Below are positions 56,250 to 64,000 of a stretch of DNA of 64,000 bases, in pieces; within the stretch, counting starts at the first letter, position 1; each line of letters opens with the position of its first letter. A program made the position numbers and the translations under genes. The notes beneath the pieces were generated by a model. That model saw nothing but the letters and a program-made list of their open reading frames with translations. It was not told the DNA's origin and did no database searches. Source of the DNA: Leptospira chreensis (GTDB lineage: Bacteria > Spirochaetota > Leptospiria > Leptospirales > Leptospiraceae); the NCBI RefSeq assembly GCF_016919165.1, contig NZ_JAFFPS010000008.1:124001-188000 (forward strand), in the 5' to 3' direction.

Positions 56250-57674
56250 ATGAAATTTACATCCCTTAGTTTTCTTTTGTTCTTCCTTGTCGTATATTGT
56301 TTGCATTGGATCTTCCGTGGCAAATTGCGATTGGGATTTCTGTTTTTGGCATCGTTTGGATTCTATGCGGCCTGGTCGATCCCATTCGCCTTCCACTTCC
56401 TAACAATAGTTTTATTAAATCATTTTTTTAATAAACAAATCTTAAAAAATAAATCCACATACTGGTATCCCGTTTCTCTTTTTGTAAACTTTGGAAACCT
56501 TTTCCTCTTTAAGTATTTTTATTTTCTTTGGGCTCAGCTTTTCCAACTGACGGGAAATATTTATTTCGCACCAGAATCTGTCCAAAGTTTCCTTAACTCG
56601 CAATTTGGTGTTTCTTCGATTACTTTGCCTCTTGCGATTAGTTTTTATACATTCCAGATGGTTGCTTATACCATTGATATCAAACGAGGGAATGCCGAAG
56701 AAAATCCCAACTTCTTTCAGTTTGCTCTTTTTATCTTTTTCTTTCCGCAATTAGTTGCAGGCCCCATTGTTCGACACGGAGAATTCTTTTATCAATTAGA
56801 AGTTTGGAATGCAAAGAAAGAACAACTCTTTGAAGGTTACTACTTAGTATTTCTCGGACTTTTTAAAAAGGTAGTTCTTGCGGATAATCTCTCTCCAGTC
56901 ATCGAACCGATCTTTCAGAATCCAGAGTCCTATGATGGACTTACCAACTTCATTGCGATGTTTGGATATGCGGCCCGGGTTTTCTGTGACTTCAGCGGGT
57001 ATACAGATTTGGCCCGGGGACTTGGAAAACTTTTGGGAATCAATCTACCAGAAAATTTCCATGCACCGTATTTATCTGCTTCCGTTCGAGAACTTTGGAC
57101 TCGTTGGCATATGACCCTGGCTACTTGGATTAAAGATTACATTTACTTTCCGTTAGGTGGATCTAGAGTTTTTGAATATCGTGGTTATTTGAATTTAATT
57201 GTTACCTTTACTCTTGCTGGTTTTTGGCATGGAGCCAATTTTACCTTTATCATCTGGGGATTTTTGCACGGACTGATGCTCAGTATTGAAAGAAAAATTG
57301 AACTCATTCGAAAACCAGACAAAACAATCAAAACTTCCCAGTGGAAAAAGTGGATCGGAGTCATTTACGCATTTGGTTTTTTTGTTTTCACCATTCCTTT
57401 TTTTAATGCGCCATCAGTACAGAACGCGGTCACTATGTATGTTCGATCTTTTACTGGCGCTGCGGGAGAAAGGACAAATAAACTCGAACTCATCCTTTAT
57501 AGTTTGATCATTACATTTCTCTTAAACTATTTACAAACCAAACCTAGCTTTCCCAGGGAAAATTGGTCAACGAAAACCTCTCTTAGTTTTCTCCTTGGTT
57601 TTTCCTTAGTCGTTACTATTTTGTTAGGTTATCTTGCTCCGGGAGGAACGGAATTTATCTATTTCCAATTTTAA
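56250..57674 (+). CDS. MBOAT family O-acyltransferase (AlgI-like)
   Basis: A 474-residue membrane protein with about eleven helices. The MBOAT catalytic His is in TLAGFWHGANFTFIIWGFLHG, with FWHG as the family signature, and RELWTRWHMTLATWIKDYIYF is the upstream conserved block. Near the N-terminus QLVAGPIVRHGEFF matches the AlgI motif. AlgI-type enzymes transfer acetyl or other acyl groups across the membrane to a polysaccharide or lipid carrier. The acceptor here is unknown. The stop is followed one base later by the SGNH-like gene, a usual pairing in this pathway. Confidence 0.92.
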   Translation: MKFTSLSFLLFFLVVYCLHWIFRGKLRLGFLFLASFGFYAAWSIPFAFHFLTIVLLNHFFNKQILKNKSTYWYPVSLFVNFGNLFLFKYFYFLWAQLFQLTGNIYFAPESVQSFLNSQFGVSSITLPLAISFYTFQMVAYTIDIKRGNAEENPNFFQFALFIFFFPQLVAGPIVRHGEFFYQLEVWNAKKEQLFEGYYLVFLGLFKKVVLADNLSPVIEPIFQNPESYDGLTNFIAMFGYAARVFCDFSGYTDLARGLGKLLGINLPENFHAPYLSASVRELWTRWHMTLATWIKDYIYFPLGGSRVFEYRGYLNLIVTFTLAGFWHGANFTFIIWGFLHGLMLSIERKIELIRKPDKTIKTSQWKKWIGVIYAFGFFVFTIPFFNAPSVQNAVTMYVRSFTGAAGERTNKLELILYSLIITFLLNYLQTKPSFPRENWSTKTSLSFLLGFSLVVTILLGYLAPGGTEFIYFQF

Positions 57675-57675
57675 T

Positions 57676-58812
57676 ATGAAATACCAATTTAAATTTCCTA
57701 TCGTCCTCTATCCGATCCTACTGGCACTCAGTCTCTTTCTTTTGGATAAAATTTTCTTTTTACCCATCATTGTAGAAAATACATATAGTTGGAAAAAAAT
57801 CGAAAGAAAGTTTTATGAATTAAAAGAAGATCTTTTTGAAGTTATGTTGGAAGAGAGGGAAAAAAATCCTTCCAAAGAAATTGGACTCATTCTCGGGAGT
57901 TCTCGTTCAGGAGAATTCGATTCGGAGATGTTGGAGAAATTTTTCCCCAATACCAACTCCTTTAATTTTGCAGCTCCCTTTGGTCCACCTAGTTTCCAGG
58001 CCTATTGGCTAGAACGAACTCTTAGTTCCAAACTTCCTCTTCGTTATGTATTGATCGAAGTAGATCCGCTTTTATTTTCCCAAGCAGCCATTGATTATTC
58101 ATTAAACGGATCCTATGACAATGGATACGTATTAAGCCAGATTGATTTTTATAGAATCAAATCGAAAGATCCTTGGGCAGTGGATGCGAAAGGATTTTCT
58201 GCCGATGAAGTCGAGATTTATCTCTTAAAAAAACTATTTGCTTTATACAAATATCCTTTAGATCCCACAGCAATCAAAGCGAACAATAAAGAAATTGAAG
58301 TTGGATTTTTCCCTGGTATGTCTGTGGGAATCACTGGGAAAGACCACAAACGCAATTATATTGACAAAATCAAAATGGTAAACCGGGTTAAGTTTGGTGC
58401 CCTACCGAACGAAATCAAGTTTGCGAATATGGATGTTTTTTTAGAAAGAGATGCAGAAGCCATGTACAATCAGTATCTAAGAGGACAGGCTCTCGCTCCG
58501 ACACAAATCTATTTTTTTAAGAAGATGCTTACTCTACTCGAAGGAACAGGAATTCCTGTGATTGTTTATTTTCCTGCGGTTTCTGATGCACTTCGAAGAA
58601 GGATGTCGACGGATGGACTTCTGGAAGGATTCAATTTGGAAATCAGAAAAGCCGTAGAAAAATCACAAAAGATTCCGAATTCCAAATTTACAGTGGTAGA
58701 TCCGAGTTCTGATCCTCGATGGGTTTGTAAGGATTTTGTGGATTCTCTCCATTTGAGTGGAGCTTGTTTTCCCAACCTTTTGCCTATTTTGTTTCCGAAA
58801 GACGTTCGTTAG
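57676..58812 (+). CDS. DUF1574-like SGNH-type protein paired with the MBOAT acyltransferase
   Basis: A 378-residue protein with an N-terminal membrane helix (about 8-27). LILGSSRSGEFDSEML near residue 75 matches the first SGNH block with a Ser nucleophile, and VDSLHLSG near the C-terminus fits the DxxH of block V. It resembles the Leptospira DUF1574 family. Partnered with an MBOAT protein, it probably transfers or removes O-acyl groups on an exported glycan, as AlgJ, DltD or PatB do (inference). The ATG at 57676 is one base after the MBOAT stop; an earlier frame from 57634 overlaps that gene. The stop shares a TTAG with the next gene. Confidence 0.75.
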   Translation: MKYQFKFPIVLYPILLALSLFLLDKIFFLPIIVENTYSWKKIERKFYELKEDLFEVMLEEREKNPSKEIGLILGSSRSGEFDSEMLEKFFPNTNSFNFAAPFGPPSFQAYWLERTLSSKLPLRYVLIEVDPLLFSQAAIDYSLNGSYDNGYVLSQIDFYRIKSKDPWAVDAKGFSADEVEIYLLKKLFALYKYPLDPTAIKANNKEIEVGFFPGMSVGITGKDHKRNYIDKIKMVNRVKFGALPNEIKFANMDVFLERDAEAMYNQYLRGQALAPTQIYFFKKMLTLLEGTGIPVIVYFPAVSDALRRRMSTDGLLEGFNLEIRKAVEKSQKIPNSKFTVVDPSSDPRWVCKDFVDSLHLSGACFPNLLPILFPKDVR

Positions 58813-59408
58813 GTTCTCCTTTCTTTCCGTTTTTCTAATTCTTTTTTTAGAAAACGGAAACGAAAGAATAGGTAACCAACCCCACTTAAGATAAGAAATA
58901 ATCCAGATCCCCAACCCGAAGCCGAATCGGAGATTGTTTTTTCGGTTTCTGAGGTTTCATTCCAGAGGGAATGAAGGAGAACCAGTCCCGAATACAAAAG
59001 TAGATTGAGAACCATGTAGATGGTGGTTTTTTTTAAGATCCAAAGAGTATCTCCCATTTCTTCCCGGAACCTAGTGAATTCACTGATGATCTCTTGGTAG
59101 GTTTTATGATGGCCCAGTCGGTAAACATCGTAGGCTTCTTCCATTTCTGGATCTTTCGCCTTTCCATCCAAAAGCACAAATTCAAAGTCCAATTGGGAAT
59201 CGTAATCCTTTCGTTTTTCGGGATCTGCCAAAGTCAAATAGGCACGTGTTAGCTCGAGGATTTTATCCTGGGCTTCGGAAACTCCCGCCGCCTGTAACCT
59301 CTCCCAAAACTCTAATTCCTTTAAATAAATGGCCTCGATGGTCTCTGGAGTGGATTCCTTAGTCACCCCTAGAATTGCATAAAATGTTTCCCGTTTTGTG
59401 CGAGCCAT
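58809..59408 (-). CDS. J-domain-like membrane protein lacking HPD
   Basis: A 199-residue protein. The first 68 residues look like a J domain: [20 protein letters not shown], then [19 protein letters not shown], with the usual helix order. The HPD tripeptide between helices II and III is missing ([16 protein letters not shown]), so DnaK ATPase stimulation is not expected. Two membrane segments follow (about 125-147 and 165-185) with a charged tail [12 protein letters not shown]. It may act as a membrane tether or competitor of true J proteins; that is speculative. Confidence 0.8.
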   Translation of the reverse strand: MARTKRETFYAILGVTKESTPETIEAIYLKELEFWERLQAAGVSEAQDKILELTRAYLTLADPEKRKDYDSQLDFEFVLLDGKAKDPEMEEAYDVYRLGHHKTYQEIISEFTRFREEMGDTLWILKKTTIYMVLNLLLYSGLVLLHSLWNETSETEKTISDSASGWGSGLFLILSGVGYLFFRFRFLKKELEKRKERRT

Positions 59409-59471
59409 ATAGTCTTTTTAGTTCCCATCTTCTTTGCTTTACAAGGAAATTTTCTGGAAAAACATATCATT

Positions 59472-60848
59472 ATGAACCCATCCTTGACTGAAATCCCAAC
59501 TACAGAAAGCCCCATCCAACTCGGAAAGGTCTATGTGGAGACCTACGGATGCCAAATGAACGAATACGATTCAGGGATCGTCAAGGAGCTGTTTCGTAAA
59601 GAGAACTATGAATCGGCAGAATCCATCGAAGAGAGTGATATCATCTTCCTCAATACCTGTGCGGTCAGAGAAAATGCCCATGCCAAAATTTATGGTAGAT
59701 TACAATCTCTTGGGTATTTAAAGAAAAAGAATCCAAACCTAGTGATTGGAGTCCTTGGCTGTATGGCACAGAACCTAGGGGAAGATTTGTTCCACCAGGA
59801 ACTTCCTTTGGATTTGATTGTTGGACCAGACAATTACAGAACTTTACCAGAACTCATTCAAAAAATCCGAGGAGGGGAACGTGATGTCCAACTAACACGC
59901 CTTTCTCGTACAGAAACATATGATGAACTAGAACCCAAAGTAGTCAATGGAATCCAAGCCTTTGTTACCATCATGCGTGGTTGCAATAATTTTTGTACTT
60001 TTTGTGTGGTGCCTTATACGAGAGGGCGAGAACGGAGTCGAGAGCCCGGTTCTATTGTGGCTGAAATCCTCCAACTCGAAGCGATGGGCGTAAAACAAAT
60101 CACACTCCTTGGCCAAAACGTAAATAGTTATTCTCATGAAGAAACAGACTTTTGTGCCCTTGTGGAAAAGATCCTTGCAGAAACAACAGTGGAACGAGTT
60201 CGGTTTACAAGTCCCCATCCCAAAGATTTTCCGGACCACCTAATCTCTCTTATGGCAAAGGAACCGCGGTTCTCTTCTCAAATCCATATGCCTCTCCAAG
60301 CGGGAAGTTCCAAAGTCCTTCGGGATATGAAACGTAGTTATACCAAAGAAGAATATTTAGATTTAGTCGCAAGCATCCAAAGTCGAATTCCTGATATAGG
60401 AATCACTTCTGATATTATTGTTGGGTTTCCGGGAGAAACAGAAGAAGAGTTTCAAGAAACCTTAGAAGTGGTTAAAAAAGTTAAATTTGATATGTCCTAT
60501 ATGTTCAAATATTCGGAACGGGAAGGTACGATCGCAAAACGAAAGTTTATCGATGATGTTCCCGAAGAAGTTAAAAGTAAACGACTCATTGAACTTGTTG
60601 AACTCCAAACCAAAATTTCTCACGAAAAAAACCAATCCAAAATTGGGAATGAATTTTCTGTCCTTATTGAAAACACATCAAAAAAATCCAAACTCGAGTT
60701 ATGTGGTAGATCTCATTGCGGAAGGATGATTGTATTCCCAATTCCGGAAGGTCTCTCCAAAGATCCTGCAGATTGGATTGGGAAAACCGTTACGGTGAAA
60801 GTAGAATCGGCAACCAGTGCCACTCTCAAAGGAAAACTCGTTGGCTAA
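59472..60848 (+). CDS. miaB: tRNA-2-methylthio-N6-dimethylallyladenosine synthase MiaB
   Basis: A 458-residue radical-SAM methylthiotransferase making ms2i6A37 in tRNA. The N-terminal domain has three cluster Cys in [30 protein letters not shown] and VLGCMAQ. The radical SAM motif CxxxCxxC is in [20 protein letters not shown], and [15 protein letters not shown] matches MiaB rather than RimO or MtaB. The C-terminal TRAM domain ends at about residue 455. All cluster residues are present. The LptF/LptG-like gene overlaps its end by eight bases. Confidence 0.95.
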   Translation: MNPSLTEIPTTESPIQLGKVYVETYGCQMNEYDSGIVKELFRKENYESAESIEESDIIFLNTCAVRENAHAKIYGRLQSLGYLKKKNPNLVIGVLGCMAQNLGEDLFHQELPLDLIVGPDNYRTLPELIQKIRGGERDVQLTRLSRTETYDELEPKVVNGIQAFVTIMRGCNNFCTFCVVPYTRGRERSREPGSIVAEILQLEAMGVKQITLLGQNVNSYSHEETDFCALVEKILAETTVERVRFTSPHPKDFPDHLISLMAKEPRFSSQIHMPLQAGSSKVLRDMKRSYTKEEYLDLVASIQSRIPDIGITSDIIVGFPGETEEEFQETLEVVKKVKFDMSYMFKYSEREGTIAKRKFIDDVPEEVKSKRLIELVELQTKISHEKNQSKIGNEFSVLIENTSKKSKLELCGRSHCGRMIVFPIPEGLSKDPADWIGKTVTVKVESATSATLKGKLVG

Positions 60849-62433
60849 ACCAGTCGATTTACGAACCGTTCGAGTCTTCTCCAAGGATGACTTACCACCT
60901 GGATTTATGGTGGATACGGATCGTTTGGGCAAGTGGAAACGATTCAAACCGTCAATTCTTAGAATCTATATTCTAAAGGAAATCTTAAGTCCCTTCCTTG
61001 TTGCTTTATCCTTTTTTACCATGATCTATATGGCGGTAGCCATCCAAAAGATGATCGGACTCTTTGTCGGTAAGGGAGTTGATTTCTTTCGCCTTTTGGA
61101 CTATATGGGTTACGTTTTTGGAAACACCCTTCCGATGACCATTCCCATGGCTTGTTTAATGTCTGGAATCATGGCTGCCGGTCGTTTGTCTGGCGATTCC
61201 GAAATCACGGCGATGCGAGCCTCCGGTGTTTCTTTTCCTTATATCTATTCCAACTTTCTGGTGTTTGGTTTTCTGATGACTCTCATTGTTGGTTACTTAA
61301 ATTTTTATCTAGGTCCAGAGAACACCCGTAAGATGAAAGATTTTGATAACTGGATTGCCACTTACAATCCTTTACTTGCTATCCAACCAGGTCAGTTTTC
61401 GGGAGACAAAACCCAGGACTTTTTCTCTGAAAAGGGGAGGACTATGTATTCTGGTGGAATCGATGCCGATGGGAATTTGAGTAATGTCCAAATCCGTGAA
61501 TGGGCTATCTCTGCCGATGGAACCGATTTTATTATGGTGAATAACTTGGCAGTCCCTATGGGGGGATCGCGGATGTTACAAATCATCAATGCGAAAGAAG
61601 GTTATTTAGTTGAGAAAAAAAATCTAACCGGCGAATATGAAAAGTCTGTACGTCTTAGGAAAGGTTATGTAATCGAATGGGATCCGGAAACGAGTGCTAT
61701 TGGAATTACTAACTTTATGGATGGGGAGATGGACTATAATACCCCGGCAAAGAAGGAAACAAAGACATTGAGTATCAATGTAAAACCGGATACCTTTTCT
61801 TTGCCCATGCTCATTGAAATTCGAAATGCCATTGAATCCGAAGGACTCGAAAAAATTCCTGGGTTAGAGATTTTAAAAGAATATGGGCTTTCGATTAAGG
61901 GTGTCGGTGGTTTAAAACAAATGGTGGAGCAGTTTAAGTACGAACTAATCATGGGTGCGAGTTCGGGAAAACAAGAAGATATGGCTCAGAAATTTGCACT
62001 CTTCACTCAACTTTCCGAACTTCTCAATGAATCCAAAAAGACTCTCACCGGTTTCAATGTAGAAATCCACAAACGATTTGCCACTCCCTTGTCTTGCCAG
62101 ATTTTTTTCTTTTTATCCTTTCCGCTGGGACTTGTCGTCAAACGATCCGGAAAAGGAATGAGTTTTACACTCGCTGTTATTTTTTTACTGATCTATTATA
62201 CCTTTTTTATCTTTGGTTCCGGTATTTCTTACAAAGAGAATGTTCCTGACTGGGTGGGGCCTTGGTCTGCAAATATTGTGATTGCCACCCTATCCATATA
62301 CATTATGATTTCACGCACTGATGCTAAATTGCCTGAGTCCATCCGGAGCCGATTGGGATTTTACTTTCGATTTCGGGACCTGTTGGAAGAGAAAGTGGAA
62401 CTGGTAAAAAATCGGTTCCGAAAAGCCAAATAA
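60841..62433 (+). CDS. LptF/LptG family LPS export permease (YjgP/YjgQ)
   Basis: A 530-residue inner-membrane protein, longer than the E. coli LptF/LptG (about 360), because of an extended N-terminus and a long periplasmic region (about 165-440). Helices include [21 protein letters not shown] at the start, with [34 protein letters not shown] as the conserved permease loop, and [30 protein letters not shown] near the C-terminus, both typical. It forms the transmembrane part of the LptBFG LPS exporter. The TTG at 60841 has AAAGGA about seven bases upstream and is chosen over ATG 60907. Confidence 0.88.
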   Translation: MAKPVDLRTVRVFSKDDLPPGFMVDTDRLGKWKRFKPSILRIYILKEILSPFLVALSFFTMIYMAVAIQKMIGLFVGKGVDFFRLLDYMGYVFGNTLPMTIPMACLMSGIMAAGRLSGDSEITAMRASGVSFPYIYSNFLVFGFLMTLIVGYLNFYLGPENTRKMKDFDNWIATYNPLLAIQPGQFSGDKTQDFFSEKGRTMYSGGIDADGNLSNVQIREWAISADGTDFIMVNNLAVPMGGSRMLQIINAKEGYLVEKKNLTGEYEKSVRLRKGYVIEWDPETSAIGITNFMDGEMDYNTPAKKETKTLSINVKPDTFSLPMLIEIRNAIESEGLEKIPGLEILKEYGLSIKGVGGLKQMVEQFKYELIMGASSGKQEDMAQKFALFTQLSELLNESKKTLTGFNVEIHKRFATPLSCQIFFFLSFPLGLVVKRSGKGMSFTLAVIFLLIYYTFFIFGSGISYKENVPDWVGPWSANIVIATLSIYIMISRTDAKLPESIRSRLGFYFRFRDLLEEKVELVKNRFRKAK

Positions 62434-62505
62434 AACAAAATTTGCTAGAAAATTCCCCTCATTGCAGTCCTATAGAATCAGTAGTTGTAGTTTAGGAGAT
62501 ATGGT

Positions 62506-63336
62506 TTGAAAACTTCTTACATTTGGAATATATCTAAAGGACGCCCCTTTCCGGTAGAACTTTGGAAACATTCAAAGATCAAAGTTCAAGTCAACCAAAT
62601 GCAATTGGATGAGTTGGATCGTATTTCAATTACTGCCAACGACATTCATATTTTGTTCCTTCAGGTAACTTTTACCGAATGGAAACAAATCCAGGCAACC
62701 ATCGTTTCAACTTTTGAAGCGAGTCCCTTTGTATCATTAATTTTAATTTCTTCCGAAGATGGAGTCGAACCAATCCAAGAGACAGTGCAAGGGCACTTGA
62801 AGTATTTGGTTTTAGAAAATCCACTCCATGTTCGGGAACTGCGAATGATTTTAGACAGAACCATCCAATCGGAATCTTACAAAGCGGCGGCTTTGGATAT
62901 TGGAAATTCCTGTTTGGAGAATGTTGGATTTTTTGAAGGTGTTTTTTCTCTAGCACACCAAGAATACGAAGAATCTAAAAAAGAAAATGAAGCCCTCCGT
63001 TCTATTTTACAATACGAAGAACTAGTGAAACGTTCCCAAGCGGGTATCAGCACTGCTTTAGAAAAAGTAAATGATATGAAAAACCAAGAATTGATTGAAC
63101 TTCATGAAAGAGTGAAGGCAAGCCAACAATTGGATGAACTCCGCGAAAAGGAACTAAAACAAGCTCTGGAATTACAAAAAGCTACCGAACAAGTTTTAAA
63201 CTATTCGCGTATTGAAGAAATGAACTTAGATAAAATTCTAAGAGCGCAAGATCGGCTTTTCGAATATACCGAACAAGAAATCAAAGAACTAGTAGAAGAA
63301 AACAGATCTTTAAAAAAGAAACTGGGTTTGAGTTAA
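62506..63336 (+). CDS. Pseudo-receiver-like coiled-coil protein
   Basis: A 276-residue soluble protein. Residues 20-125 fit a receiver-like alpha/beta pattern, with ISITANDIHILFLQVTF, SPFVSLILISSEDG and a C-terminal KYLVLENPLHVRELRMILD, but the phospho-acceptor Asp is not where expected, so it may be a degenerate receiver. From about 150 to the end it is a continuous charged coiled coil (ELVKRSQAGISTALEKVN, QELIELHERVKASQQ). No enzyme motif is seen. The start is TTG with AGGAG seven bases before it. The stop shares a TTAA with the next gene on the other strand. Confidence 0.65.
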   Translation: MKTSYIWNISKGRPFPVELWKHSKIKVQVNQMQLDELDRISITANDIHILFLQVTFTEWKQIQATIVSTFEASPFVSLILISSEDGVEPIQETVQGHLKYLVLENPLHVRELRMILDRTIQSESYKAAALDIGNSCLENVGFFEGVFSLAHQEYEESKKENEALRSILQYEELVKRSQAGISTALEKVNDMKNQELIELHERVKASQQLDELREKELKQALELQKATEQVLNYSRIEEMNLDKILRAQDRLFEYTEQEIKELVEENRSLKKKLGLS

Positions 63337-64000
63337 AAGTCCTTTCCTACCTTTTCCTCTATTTTCGCGTATTCTTTGGAATCGCGACCATAGTGAATCT
63401 CAGCAAATCGCAATAGATGTTTTTTCTTTAATTCTTTGAACTCGTAATAGAGTTCTTGGTTTTTAGAGCGGATTGCTGTTTGTTCCATTTTTTCATAAGA
63501 GAGGGCAAGGAGTCTATGTGGTTCCGCTTCTCCTTCATTTTTGGAAGAGAGTTCAATGTATTTTTCCGCAAAATCAATGACCTGGAGATAATTTTTAAAA
63601 GCTTCTTGGTGTTTGATATACTCTCTAAAGATTCCCGATTTTAAATCCAAATAAGGCGCACTTTCCTTAACTTTTGGGTTTTCGATTTTTTCGAGAAGGT
63701 TCATTCCTTTCACAAGTCTGCCGACCGTTTGTGATCTTAAATCAAAAAGTTGTTTTTGAAATTCCTTTTCTTTGTTTTCTTTTCTGATTTGTTTTTGCCA
63801 TTCATATCGATCTTCATAATAGATTTCTTTTTTCGAGTCTTCCTTTCGTTTCTCTATGGTTTTCCTTCCTAACTCAAAATGGTCTATCGCAGTAGAGTAT
63901 TCTTTACTGGCATCTTGCCACCGTTTTTGGGAATTCTTTTCATCGATCAAATTGAGGAGCGGGATTGTTTCCAAACGTTCGGAACTATCACCCCAAGGAG
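63333..64000 (-). CDS. Helical hypothetical protein, 5' end beyond window
   Basis: The reading frame stays open to position 64000, so the start lies beyond the window (visible codons before position 63974 read PWGDSSERL). The visible ~220 residues are almost wholly helical and rich in Lys and Glu, with repeated pairs such as AIDHFELGRKTIEKRK and QEAFKNYLQVIDFAEKYIEL that look TPR-like. The product is probably a TPR or coiled-coil scaffolding protein; no function can be assigned. Confidence 0.6.
   Translation of the reverse strand, partial: PWGDSSERLETIPLLNLIDEKNSQKRWQDASKEYSTAIDHFELGRKTIEKRKEDSKKEIYYEDRYEWQKQIRKENKEKEFQKQLFDLRSQTVGRLVKGMNLLEKIENPKVKESAPYLDLKSGIFREYIKHQEAFKNYLQVIDFAEKYIELSSKNEGEAEPHRLLALSYEKMEQTAIRSKNQELYYEFKELKKKHLLRFAEIHYGRDSKEYAKIEEKVGKDF

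Noticed and set aside
1..64000. Mobile elements, CRISPR arrays, tRNA or rRNA genes
   Set aside because: No transposase or integrase motifs, no regularly spaced repeats, and gaps are too short and unstructured for tRNA genes.

Overview
The window looks like chromosomal DNA of a Leptospira, most likely a saprophytic or L. biflexa-like species. The reasons are the moderate GC content, dense coding with frequent strand switches, short ATGA or stop-start overlaps, several spirochaete-type lipoproteins and multidomain SpoIIE-type phosphatases. It also carries a DUF1574-like protein next to an MBOAT acyltransferase and a hisD-panC-mfd order. The genus call is inference from protein character; no rRNA or tRNA gene lies in the window. 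About 54 protein genes fill nearly all of it. No gap exceeds 300 bases; the longest, about 150 bases, are 17115-17269 (heat-shock control region) and 24105-24249 (divergent upstream region with no recognisable site). I see no insertion sequence, prophage, CRISPR array or attachment site.

Layout. 1-2848 (minus): lipid-transport genes mlaF (cut by the left edge) and mlaE, preceded by a gene for an aromatic-rich repeat protein that may be an outer-membrane barrel. 2896-8421: D-Ala-D-Ala ligase, a sodium:solute symporter, both exonuclease VII subunits, an AI-2E-family permease and a small lipoprotein. 8512-16114 (plus): DedA protein, a large sensor phosphatase, a FemAB/GNAT-like transferase, then clpS and clpA in a tightly overlapping run. 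16111-18210: membrane protein, RidA-family protein, and two hsp20 genes behind a tandem CIRCE-like (HrcA) operator and before a terminator.

18229-24104 (mainly minus): hisC, leuA, a polytopic membrane protein, a glycerophosphodiesterase and a queuosine-precursor transporter. 24250-32482: GH18-like protein, Sua5/TsaC, SppA, UvrA and a divergent acyl-CoA-dehydrogenase-like protein. 32479-39147: CDF metal exporter, OmpA-type coiled-coil protein and its coiled-coil partner, MgtE, two lipoproteins and exonuclease III. 39198-45248: class III adenylate cyclase, a FecR-domain protein with FN3-like repeats, and a membrane protein with a related repeat, in one run.

45292-52482: hisD, panC, mfd, a SurA-N-like lipoprotein and uppP. 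52457-54988: a second sensor phosphatase, paralogous in its output half to the one at 9181-12330. 55043-64000: RlmI-like methyltransferase, an MBOAT/SGNH-like pair, a J-like membrane protein without HPD, miaB, an LptF/LptG permease, a pseudo-receiver coiled-coil protein and a gene cut by the right edge.

Envelope building and sensing dominate: lipid and LPS transport, peptidoglycan precursor and undecaprenyl recycling, O-acylation, lipoproteins and three large sensor proteins. Mixed with these are housekeeping DNA repair, amino-acid and cofactor synthesis, and proteostasis. Three sets merit most attention: the GNAT-ClpS-ClpA unit, the tandem CIRCE in front of hsp20, and the cyclase-FecR-FN3 cluster.
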